NCBI GenBank assembly: GCA_023265625.1
Contig: JAHFST010000015.1
Coordinates: 16,732-80,731 of the forward strand
Origin: Deltaproteobacteria bacterium
Lineage (GTDB): Bacteria; UBA10199; JACPAL01; JAHFST01
DNA length: 64,000 nucleotides
Direction of reading: 5' to 3'
Each line of letters starts with the position of its first letter. Position 1 is the stretch's first letter. The notes under the pieces were generated by a model. The model had not been told where the DNA came from. It did not search any database and saw nothing but the letters and a program-made list of their open reading frames with translations. Position numbers and translations under genes: made by a program. Of this stretch, positions 1 to 6,382 are shown in pieces.

Positions 1-1
1 T

Positions 2-208
2 CGAGGGGAAGAATTGGCCCTGGTGAATGTGGCCATTATGCCCGGGTGTATTGCAGCGGCCATGTGGTATTCTTTTCTGACGGAAATGGATCCCGGCCTT
101 TTCTTAGCAGCCGTCCATCAGGATACTGACCGCCCCTTTTTGCATCTCAGTTTCCGTGGTGATCATTTCCTCTCCGCCGGGACCTGGAGAACCTTTCCGG
201 GAGGCTGA
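2..208 (+). CDS. C-terminal end of an unidentified protein (cut by the window edge)
   Basis: The frame is open from the first bases of the window to a TGA at 206-208. It could therefore be the tail of a longer gene, or a short gene using the ATG/GTG codons near 14-24. The composition is protein-like, with Trp/Phe/His-rich segments near the end, but I recognise no motif. About 170 bases with no gene follow before the duplicated DUF985 segment. Confidence 0.3.
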   Translation, partial: RGEELALVNVAIMPGCIAAAMWYSFLTEMDPGLFLAAVHQDTDRPFLHLSFRGDHFLSAGTWRTFPGG

Positions 209-329
209 TCCTCTCCTTGCCCTTGTCGGCCTCATCCGAAAAATGGGGGACGTTGTTGACTACGTAAACTATCCTTTCCATATGGCTAGAGAGCCAAACT
301 CATAAGTTTATCTAGTCCCCTAAATCCGG

Positions 330-661
330 CCGGAATAATAAAAGTTGCCCCTTTTTTATAATTTCTTCTAAATTCCCCAAATGCCTCGACCCACAGTTGC
401 TGAACTGATTCTTTTTTTGAACCTCCAAGCCCACCCGGAAGGCGGCTACTATGCCGAAACCTACCGTGCTGCGGGGAGTATCCCTCGCGGTGTGCTTTTG
501 GGTGGGTTCCACGGCGATCGCAATTACTCGACGGGGATCTATTACCTACTTCCGGCCGGGGCCAAGTCGCGGCTCCATCGGTTGGTGCCGGATGAGATGA
601 TGCATTTTTACCTGGGAGATCCGTTGACCTTGGTCATCATTGATCCCCAGGGGAGGGTGGA
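330..661 (+). repeat. 332-bp duplication, copy 1 (DUF985 5' region)
   Basis: This segment, starting CCGGAATAATAAAAG, is almost identical to 3457-3788 in the same orientation. It covers the untranslated leader and the first two thirds of a DUF985 gene. Only a few substitutions separate the copies. Identity stops abruptly at 661, right before the RAYT element. Confidence 0.9.
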
Positions 662-698
662 AATGAATATGGTGCCAGGCACGCGTAGAACTCCATGA
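381..698 (+). pseudogene. Truncated DUF985 cupin gene (copy 1)
   Basis: The first 93 or so codons match the intact DUF985 gene at 3508-4014, starting MPRPTVAEL and running through the conserved segment around RLHRL and MHFYLGDP. After GRVE the frame runs into unrelated sequence from the neighbouring RAYT element and stops after 11 foreign residues. The C-terminal third of the cupin fold is missing, so the product is unlikely to be functional. The cause is either insertion of the transposase unit at 662-671 or a duplication that ended there. Confidence 0.85.
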
Positions 699-733
699 AA
701 AATAACAGGTCATCGTCCGAAAATCGAACGCTA

Positions 734-752
734 CCGTCCGAAATTCGGACGG
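734..752. repeat. Short perfect hairpin upstream of the transposase
   Basis: Arms CCGTCCGAA and TTCGGACGG are separated by a single A. A partial copy of the motif (CGTCCGAAAATCG) lies just upstream near 715-728. It lies between the left terminal repeat and the RAYT start codon and may be a REP-type recognition hairpin or a transcriptional signal. Confidence 0.6.
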
Positions 753-821
753 TTTTGGAAAAAAAGGATGTTTTTTAAGGCTATTTTTGGTTGGCATCGG
801 AATTGCTTACTCATCTCTGTC

Positions 822-1460
822 ATGGGAAGACCACCCCGAGTTCAGGACTCTGAACTCCATTTTCATGTCATCACTCGCTGCAATAATAACGCCTTTTCTT
901 TTGAGTCTGATGAAGACTTCGCCACCTATTTGGACATTTTGAGGTTCTTCAAACAAAAACATCATTTTACTCTCTTCAATTATGAGCTCATGAATTCCCA
1001 CGTTCATCTTCTGTTGCAACCATCACCACATGTTTCTCTTCACAAAACTATGCTGCTCATCAATTGGTCATTTGCCAGAGACTACAACAGTCGGAAAAAC
1101 AGAAAAGGTCACTTCTGGTTAAACCGATACAAGTCAATTCCTGTTGAAACCGACCGATATGCCTTGGATCTCATGCGTTATATCAACCGAAATCCAGTCC
1201 GTGCCGGTATGGTTCAGAACCCCGGAGATTGGAAATGGAGTGGCTATCGTTTTTATGCCTATGGAGAACCAAATACCTTACTGGAGTACCATCCAGCTTA
1301 TTTGGGACTAAGCTTACAACCCCAAATACGACAGCAAGCCTTTGTTGATTACGTTTGCATGGTACTCCCCGAAGGCAATACTAGAAGGCCTGAATGGAGT
1401 GATGCCCCTTTTATTGGGTCGGAACTATTTGGTCGACAATTGGGGTTATCCTCAGGTTAA
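822..1460 (+). CDS. REP-associated tyrosine transposase (Y1_Tnp/RAYT family)
   Basis: A 212-aa protein starting at MGRPPR, the usual N-terminus of this family. The upstream in-frame codons back to 768 are not family-like. The HUH-type metal site is visible as HVHLLL. The candidate catalytic Tyr lies in YINRNPVRAG, a motif diagnostic of RAYTs. These single-strand endonucleases cut and join at REP hairpins and are usually single-copy, domesticated relatives of IS200/IS605 transposases. The gene is flanked by matching 14-bp inverted repeats. It looks intact. Confidence 0.9.
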   Translation: MGRPPRVQDSELHFHVITRCNNNAFSFESDEDFATYLDILRFFKQKHHFTLFNYELMNSHVHLLLQPSPHVSLHKTMLLINWSFARDYNSRKNRKGHFWLNRYKSIPVETDRYALDLMRYINRNPVRAGMVQNPGDWKWSGYRFYAYGEPNTLLEYHPAYLGLSLQPQIRQQAFVDYVCMVLPEGNTRRPEWSDAPFIGSELFGRQLGLSSG

Positions 1461-1548
1461 ACAGGTTTGGCAAGATCTTACCCCTTCATTTTCAATAGGT
1501 TGCAAGCGTGCCTGGCACCAAAGGAAAGTTGTGAAAAGCACAAAACTT

Positions 1549-1932
1549 TCACCCTTCCAACAACTCAATCTCATACCCATCCGGATCATCCACAAAAGCC
1601 ATCTTGGTCTTGCCGCTGGGAGTGAGGCCGGGGCCCCAGCTCAGGTCATAGCCATGTTTTTTCAATCGCTGCTGAACCGCCTCAATCGATGCCACCGCAT
1701 AGGCCATGTGCCCGTAAGCGTCCCCTCGAGTATAAGAGTGGGTATCCCAATTGTGAGTCAACTCCATCAGCGGTCCACCCAATGGATCATCCTTGGAGCG
1801 CAAAAAGGCGAGTGTGAACCGGTCTTTTTCATGATCCTCACGCCGCACCAACTCAAACCCCAGGCCGTCGCAATAAAAGGCGAGTGATTTGTCCAAATCG
1901 GTGACGCGGATCATGGTGTGTAGGTATTTCAT
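1549..1932 (-). CDS. gloA: Lactoylglutathione lyase (glyoxalase I)
   Basis: A 127-aa vicinal-oxygen-chelate protein that isomerises the hemithioacetal of methylglyoxal and glutathione to S-lactoylglutathione. All four metal ligands of the E. coli-type enzyme can be placed: His5 (YLHTMIRV), Glu57 (MELTHN), His75 (GHMAYAV) and Glu123 (YEIELLEG). The length is slightly below the usual 130-135. The start lies 2 bp from the stop of a decayed acyl-CoA dehydrogenase tail, so the gene was probably once in an operon with it. The 3' end lies 29 bp from the RAYT terminal repeat. Confidence 0.92.
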   Translation of the reverse strand: MKYLHTMIRVTDLDKSLAFYCDGLGFELVRREDHEKDRFTLAFLRSKDDPLGGPLMELTHNWDTHSYTRGDAYGHMAYAVASIEAVQQRLKKHGYDLSWGPGLTPSGKTKMAFVDDPDGYEIELLEG

Positions 1933-1934
1933 TT

Positions 1935-2122
1935 TTACAACGGATATCCATCCGCCTCCAGCACCGCCAGGGCAATCTGGCGCCTGGCTTCGATCACCTT
2001 TTTTTGGTGTCAGTGCCGGCCAAGATATGGCTGACGCGTTGCACGACTGAATCCAGGGCGTAGACCTTCCCGATCATGTCGGCGATATCTCTCAAAACCT
2101 CCTGCTCTTCGGCCACCCTCAG
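1935..2122 (-). pseudogene. Frameshifted C-terminal remnant of an acyl-CoA dehydrogenase
   Basis: Read on the minus strand, the sequence encodes LRVAEEQEVLRDIADMIG, then VYALDSVVQRV and a stop after DTKKR. Shifting one base in the A-run restores KVIEARRQIALAVLEADGYP and a stop 2 bp before gloA. The helical pattern 'E.EVL.DIADMI..VYALDS' matches the extreme C-terminus of the acyl-CoA dehydrogenase family. No upstream part of such a gene is present. I infer a 5'-deleted and frameshifted relic. Confidence 0.55.
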
Positions 2123-2163
2123 ATGTGATCGGTTCGGTTAATAAAATGTTGTGCTATTTTTGG

Positions 2164-3426
2164 CTAAATTAAATCTCCCTCCAATGGAGTCAGCGCCAGT
2201 GGTCCATCCTTAACCCAGGCCCGGATTTGACTGGGCGTAGCTGGTTCGGTCAGGATGCGATTGGCCCAGTAGAGTTTTCCTTCGGGACGGTCGAAGAGGG
2301 CCTGCATCGAAGGAAGTCCCAGGTAATAGGTGAAGGGATAGGCCCGGCCAAAGACCTTGATAAATTGCAGTGTGCGTGCCGCACCTTCGTCAGTTTCCAG
2401 CCGCCACTTCTTGGTGTAGTTCAGGGCCTCCTGCTCCGAGCTGCCTTGTTCTAACATGAGACACATGTTTCCTTGGGCCGAGCGCAGGGCGCTGTCAATT
2501 TCGGTGATCCGTTGTTCCCGTTTCGCATCAAGGTTACTTCGGTCCGCGCGCGCGAATAGGGATTGCTGAAAGGCGATGATCTCATCGGGGCTCATGAGTA
2601 CTTGCAACCCGAGCATGGCCAGGGTCTCGCTCACCAGGCACCAGGGGGAGCCGAACAGGGAAATGAGATGCTCGACGCGCCCCTGCCCGATCCCCAAGAG
2701 GGCCTCATGAATCGAAAGATCGGCAGCATGACCCGGCCAGGCTTCATGGGCGCCGATTAGGGCCAGTTGGGGCAACTCCATCGGCTTGCTTCCGTTGAAC
2801 TTGACCCCGGCCCGAAAGGCCCCTAGATAAAAGTTGTAGCCGCTCCAAGATACATTGAACTTCAATCCCAAGGCGATGGTGGCCATCTCCGGTAAGGGAA
2901 AAAAGGCGGAGGTCATGGCCCGCAATGAGGGTAATATGTCCGCTTCCAATAGTTGCAGGGCCTGGTCTGCAGGGATGGCACGTCGTTCGACGATGTGTTG
3001 TTGATAACGCGTGGCCAGGGGCTCGGTGCTTGAGGGGAGTAAATCCGACAACTCACGATGGAGTTCGTCCAGCTGACTTTCTTCCGTCCAAAGCGGATCG
3101 ATGTCATAGCAGGCCCGCATTTCGTCCCGCAGCGAAATCGGTTCCCCGGCCACCACCCGAGCCCTCATTTCCAGGGCACGCAGATTGGATGCCAAATAAT
3201 GCCGACGCTGCGGATGCCCTTCGAGGGTCGATCTTAACTCCTCTCGCAGCCGTCCCGCCTCTGCGATAATTCCGGAGACGGGATACAGAGCTGGATCTTC
3301 GATAATGGGTTTGAGCTCCAGTGGGCCGTAGTAGGCATCCACATAGCCGGGAGTGTGAATATTCAATTGGTGCGCCAGTTGGACAAACCTCGTGGCGATT
3401 CCATCCAACGGAGAAATAGGGGGCAT
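2164..3426 (-). CDS. DUF885-like metallopeptidase-type protein (HExxxGH)
   Basis: A 420-aa protein. The ATG at 3424-3426 has an AGGAG 7 bp upstream. The open frame extends 71 codons further 5' but that part is antisense to the DUF985 leader and is rejected. The centre carries HEAWPGH, the HExxPGH signature of DUF885-type proteins, which are relatives of zinc peptidases. A further Glu-rich helix follows. There is no signal peptide, so it is probably cytoplasmic. The substrate is unknown. It is transcribed divergently from the DUF985-DUF167 pair. Confidence 0.7.
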   Translation of the reverse strand: MPPISPLDGIATRFVQLAHQLNIHTPGYVDAYYGPLELKPIIEDPALYPVSGIIAEAGRLREELRSTLEGHPQRRHYLASNLRALEMRARVVAGEPISLRDEMRACYDIDPLWTEESQLDELHRELSDLLPSSTEPLATRYQQHIVERRAIPADQALQLLEADILPSLRAMTSAFFPLPEMATIALGLKFNVSWSGYNFYLGAFRAGVKFNGSKPMELPQLALIGAHEAWPGHAADLSIHEALLGIGQGRVEHLISLFGSPWCLVSETLAMLGLQVLMSPDEIIAFQQSLFARADRSNLDAKREQRITEIDSALRSAQGNMCLMLEQGSSEQEALNYTKKWRLETDEGAARTLQFIKVFGRAYPFTYYLGLPSMQALFDRPEGKLYWANRILTEPATPSQIRAWVKDGPLALTPLEGDLI

Positions 3427-3456
3427 GAGGGGGCTCCTTTTGCTGATCTTTATCGT

Positions 3457-3788
3457 CCGGAATAATAAAAGTTGCCCCTTTTTTATAATTTCTTCTAAAT
3501 TCCCCAAATGCCTCGACCCACAGTTGCTGAACTGATTCGTTTTTTGAACCTCCAATCCCACCCGGAAGGCGGCTACTATGCCGAAACCTACCGTGCTGCG
3601 GGGAGTATCCCTCGCGGTGTGCTTTTGGGTGGTTTCCACGGCGATCGCAATTACTCGACGGGGATCTATTACCTACTTCCGGCCGGGGCCAAGTCGCGGC
3701 TCCATCGGTTGGTGCCGGACGAGATGATGCATTTTTACCTGGGGGATCCGTTGACCTTGGTCATCATTGATCCCCAGGGGAGGGTGGA
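3457..3788 (+). repeat. 332-bp duplication, copy 2 (inside the intact DUF985 locus)
   Basis: Near-identical direct copy of 330-661. It starts between the metallopeptidase start codon and the DUF985 ATG and ends inside the DUF985 coding region. The differences are a handful of point changes. Confidence 0.9.
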
Positions 3789-4014
3789 GGAGACCGTCTT
3801 GGGGTCTGATTTATCGCGAGGACATCAATTGCAGAAAGTCATTCCCGGCGGGTCTTGGTTTGGGCTCTATCCGAATCCGGGGACCGAGTACGGCCTGCTT
3901 GGTTGCACGGTGGCGCCTGGGTTTGATTTTGCCGATTTTGAGGTGGGGGAGCGGCAGGCTCTCCTGCAAGCCTTTCCCAAGGCCCAAGAAATTATTCTTA
4001 AACTAACGGACTAA
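3508..4014 (+). CDS. DUF985 cupin-like protein (intact copy)
   Basis: A 168-aa single-domain cupin of the DUF985 (Cupin_5) family, known in fungal, plant and bacterial genomes but of unclear function. Family features are the N-terminal helix 'FLNLQSHPEGGYYAETYR', the strand 'STGIYYLL', the 'SRLHRLVPDEMMHFY' segment holding candidate metal or ligand His/Glu residues, and 'ECTVAPGFDF'-type sequence near the end. The stop codon is immediately followed by the DUF167 start (TAAATG), so the two are almost certainly cotranscribed. Confidence 0.85.
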   Translation: MPRPTVAELIRFLNLQSHPEGGYYAETYRAAGSIPRGVLLGGFHGDRNYSTGIYYLLPAGAKSRLHRLVPDEMMHFYLGDPLTLVIIDPQGRVEETVLGSDLSRGHQLQKVIPGGSWFGLYPNPGTEYGLLGCTVAPGFDFADFEVGERQALLQAFPKAQEIILKLTD

Positions 4015-4233
4015 ATGAAGATCTCAGTCACCGTCAAACCCCAGGCCAGAAAGACCAAGGTGGAGCGACTCCCGGACGGCTCCTACCGCGTGGCGGTATC
4101 AGCTCCCGCTCATGAGGGGCGGGCCAATGAGGCGGTGATTGAGGTATTGGCGGATTTTTTTGATGTTCCCAAATCGCGGGTTGAAATCGTCAGCGGTGCC
4201 TCGGGGCGGAAAAAGATCGTCGAGATTGGATAA
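4015..4233 (+). CDS. DUF167 (YggU-like) protein
   Basis: A 72-aa protein of the YggU/DUF167 family. The pattern is 'VKPQARKTKVE', 'VSAPAHEGRANEAVIEVLA' and a terminal 'IVSGASGRKKIVEI', covering the whole family length. The function is unknown. The start codon abuts the stop of the DUF985 gene. A ~97% identical but broken copy lies at 6134-6352. Confidence 0.88.
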   Translation: MKISVTVKPQARKTKVERLPDGSYRVAVSAPAHEGRANEAVIEVLADFFDVPKSRVEIVSGASGRKKIVEIG

Positions 4234-4236
4234 AAT

Positions 4237-5163
4237 TTAACGCTGAGGCCGCCGCCAGTTCCCTACATCCATCTTCAACGAGAGGCCTTGGGAATGCAAC
4301 CAATCTTTGACGTCTTTGAGTGACTTGCGTCCAAAATTCCGGATCCTTAACAAATCTCCCTCTGTCTTCTGTACGAGTTCACCAATGAATTCTACGCCAA
4401 CACTCCGGAGACCTGTTTTCACTCTCTCCGGCAAAGCGAAGTCTCTCGTGTCTAACGGAAGAGATCGGTTCAGCAACGCTCTTTTATCAAAGGGAACCGG
4501 GATTCGATCTGATGGCCCGGGGGGCAATCTTTCTCCTCCGGCGCAGTCGAATACCTGCAATGCCTGTTCACTAGGATCAATAGGAACGTAAGCCGCCCCG
4601 TGCGCTCTAGCTCGCAAAACTAACATCATGCCCGCGTCATTGGTTGCGAACCTAGCTAGCTTCCCCCACGATTCGGGAACTAGTTGAATAGGAACCAGTC
4701 CCTCGGACGCTGCGGCAGGGGCTTCGAAATCCAGAACAAACTCAACATCTTCCAGTTTCAACATCCTGTGAATCCGCATATCCGTACCCTCTGCAGAAAG
4801 GGCCACACACACGGAGATCAACATCGGGTTTGAAGTCAGCCCAAGTGCCGCAACACCCAAGGCAGCGAGCCGATTTGGGTCCTCAACCTGAGAGGCACTG
4901 AACAATATCAGCTCGAACTGCCGAGATTCCGGCGACCCCTCAATGGCCAGGTAGGCAGTCGGTTGTTCCGATCCCACATCCAGCAACAGTAGCTGGGGGC
5001 AAAGTGTCTGCGGGTTAGAGGCTTTCGCAATGTCCCTCATAGCACCCGCTGCAAATACCTGAGCCGTGCGCTCTCCTGGAGCGGCGGCATTAATGGACCT
5101 CAATAATTCCACCATCGGAGCAAGGCCAGGAACCGGACTACCCAAAGCAGTGACATTTCCCAT
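4237..5163 (-). CDS. Unknown protein with C-terminal RNA polymerase alpha-CTD domain
   Basis: A 308-aa protein. Residues ~230-300 match the alpha subunit C-terminal domain of RNA polymerase, including GELVQKTEGDLLRIRNFGRKS and a following LKDVKDWL helix. These are the two helix-hairpin elements that contact UP-element DNA and activators. The first ~220 residues match nothing I recognise and do not look like alpha-NTD. A good Shine-Dalgarno (AAAGGAG) precedes the ATG. It stops 3 bp from the convergent DUF167 gene. I infer a DNA-binding or promoter-modulating protein that borrowed the alpha-CTD, not an RpoA subunit. Confidence 0.75.
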   Translation of the reverse strand: MGNVTALGSPVPGLAPMVELLRSINAAAPGERTAQVFAAGAMRDIAKASNPQTLCPQLLLLDVGSEQPTAYLAIEGSPESRQFELILFSASQVEDPNRLAALGVAALGLTSNPMLISVCVALSAEGTDMRIHRMLKLEDVEFVLDFEAPAAASEGLVPIQLVPESWGKLARFATNDAGMMLVLRARAHGAAYVPIDPSEQALQVFDCAGGERLPPGPSDRIPVPFDKRALLNRSLPLDTRDFALPERVKTGLRSVGVEFIGELVQKTEGDLLRIRNFGRKSLKDVKDWLHSQGLSLKMDVGNWRRPQR

Positions 5164-5395
5164 AAACTATCTCCTTTAAAAGTCCATTCACATTCAGCAT
5201 CCGTTATCGGCTGCCCCGGGGAGAAAGTTGCTAAATATTTATCTTATCGGCGGGGGCAAGGGAAAGTGCGCCCAGATAGGAGAAAATGTATTCCGTCAGT
5301 ACACAGTCAGGATGAGGTTTTCAGTCACGGGTGGAATGGTTCAAAATAAGTAAGACGGAGGAGCTTAAACATTTGAAATTACTTGGAAAATTTAT

Positions 5396-5452
5396 TTGAC
5401 TCAGTTTTAATAATATCATACTATCTGATTATCAGATAATTTACTAAAGGGG
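5396..5452 (+). promoter_or_regulatory. Promoter and palindromic operator of the AbrB-PIN module
   Basis: TTGACT at 5396-5401, a 17-bp spacer and TACTAT at 5419-5424 make a good sigma70 promoter. The palindrome TATCTGATTATCAGATA (5422-5438) overlaps the -10 and start site, as expected for autorepression by a toxin-antitoxin complex. AAGGGG at 5447-5452 serves as Shine-Dalgarno for the ATG at 5456. Confidence 0.7.
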
Positions 5453-5455
5453 CTT

Positions 5456-5749
5456 ATGTCGGTTGAAGTGACCAAAATTGGTAAGCGGGGGATGGTGGTG
5501 ATTCCATCGGGGATGAGGCGGGTGTTTGGGTTGGAGGAGGGGAGTTTGGTGATTGCCGAGCAGCGGGAGGAGGGGGTTTTGTTCCGTCCGGCGGTGGCGC
5601 TTCCTACGGAGATTTATTCGTCGGAGCGGCGCGCCGAGTTTTTGCTCTCCAATGCGGTTGACCCGGCGGATTACCAGGCGGCCATGGAAGAAGTCAAAAA
5701 AATGGGGTTAGACCCTGCCAAGATCAAACATTATCAGCCCGAATCCTGA
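5456..5749 (+). CDS. AbrB/MazE-type antitoxin
   Basis: A 97-aa protein. Residues ~1-45 form a SpoVT/AbrB swapped-hairpin DNA-binding domain ('VTKIGKRGMVVIPSGMRRVFGLEEGS'). The C-terminal half should wrap the partner toxin. It lies directly behind a promoter with an overlapping palindrome and 4 bp ahead of a PIN-domain gene, the classic antitoxin-first order. Confidence 0.88.
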   Translation: MSVEVTKIGKRGMVVIPSGMRRVFGLEEGSLVIAEQREEGVLFRPAVALPTEIYSSERRAEFLLSNAVDPADYQAAMEEVKKMGLDPAKIKHYQPES

Positions 5750-5753
5750 CATC

Positions 5754-6137
5754 TTGTTTTTGGATGCGAATGTGCTCTTCTCCGCCGCTTATCGGGAGAA
5801 GCCCGGCCTTCTGCAACTTTGGCATCTTGCCCACGTGTCTTTGATCACCTCCTCTTACGCCCTGGAGGAGGCCAGAAGGAATCTTGCGGAAGAGGTGCAA
5901 AAGGGGCGTTTGGTAAAATTGGTTCAAAGCATGCGTCTCATCAAGGAGCCTCCGAATGACCTCAAGATGCCCAGTGGCATCAATCTGCCGGAAAAAGATC
6001 GCCCCATTTTGCTCGCGGCCATTGCCGGGCGGGCGACCCATTTGATCACCGGGGATCTTCGTGATTTTGGTCCCTATTTTTTTCAAAAGGTGGAGGGTGT
6101 GCTGATCCTGCCTCCGGGAGCCTACTTGAAAGAATGA
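5754..6137 (+). CDS. PIN-domain toxin (VapC-like RNase)
   Basis: A 127-aa PIN-domain protein. The first acidic residue lies in 'FLDANVLFSAAY', a second acidic cluster in 'ALEEARRNL', and the late pair in 'EKDRPILLAA' and 'LITGDLRDFG'. I use the TTG at 5754 because it gives the family start 'FLDANV' and follows the antitoxin stop by 4 bp. No ATG is available, and translation is probably coupled. PIN toxins of this type cleave RNA and are neutralised by the cognate antitoxin. The TGA stop overlaps the ATG of a DUF167 pseudogene. Confidence 0.85.
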   Translation: MFLDANVLFSAAYREKPGLLQLWHLAHVSLITSSYALEEARRNLAEEVQKGRLVKLVQSMRLIKEPPNDLKMPSGINLPEKDRPILLAAIAGRATHLITGDLRDFGPYFFQKVEGVLILPPGAYLKE

Positions 6138-6352
6138 AGATCTTAGTCACCGTCAAACCCCAGGCCAGAAAGACCAAGGTGGAGTGACTCCCGGACGGGT
6201 CCTACCGCGTGGCGGTATCAGCTCCCGCTCATGAGGGGCGGGCCAATGAGGCGGTGATTGAGGTATTGGCGGAGTTTTTTGATGTTTCCAAGTCGCGGGT
6301 TGAAATCGTCAGCGGTGCCTCGGGGCGGAAAAAGATCGTCGAGATTTCATAG
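6134..6352 (+). pseudogene. DUF167 duplicate with an in-frame stop
   Basis: Near-identical to 4015-4233, but codon 18 is TGA (6185-6187) where the intact copy has CGA (Arg). Apart from that and a few substitutions the frame stays open to the TAG at 6350-6352. This is a recent inactivation by a single C-to-T change. The ATG overlaps the PIN toxin stop. Confidence 0.9.
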
Positions 6353-6382
6353 CGCTTTTGCGGGGAATTGGAAAGTTGGAAT

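Larger units (their letters stand above)
671..1519 (+). mobile_element. RAYT unit with REP-like terminal inverted repeats
   Basis: The 14-mer GGTGCCAGGCACGC at 671-684 recurs as its exact reverse complement GCGTGCCTGGCACC at 1506-1519. The two bracket the Y1 transposase gene. GTGCCAGGCAC-type palindromes are typical partners of REP-associated tyrosine transposases. The unit sits exactly where the DUF985 copy 1 breaks off. Confidence 0.8.

Noticed and set aside
3427..3639. 71-codon N-terminal extension of the HExxxGH protein
   Set aside because: It is antisense to the DUF985 coding region and its leader (the same reading appears at 312-512 in the other duplicate), and a good Shine-Dalgarno exists at ATG 3426.
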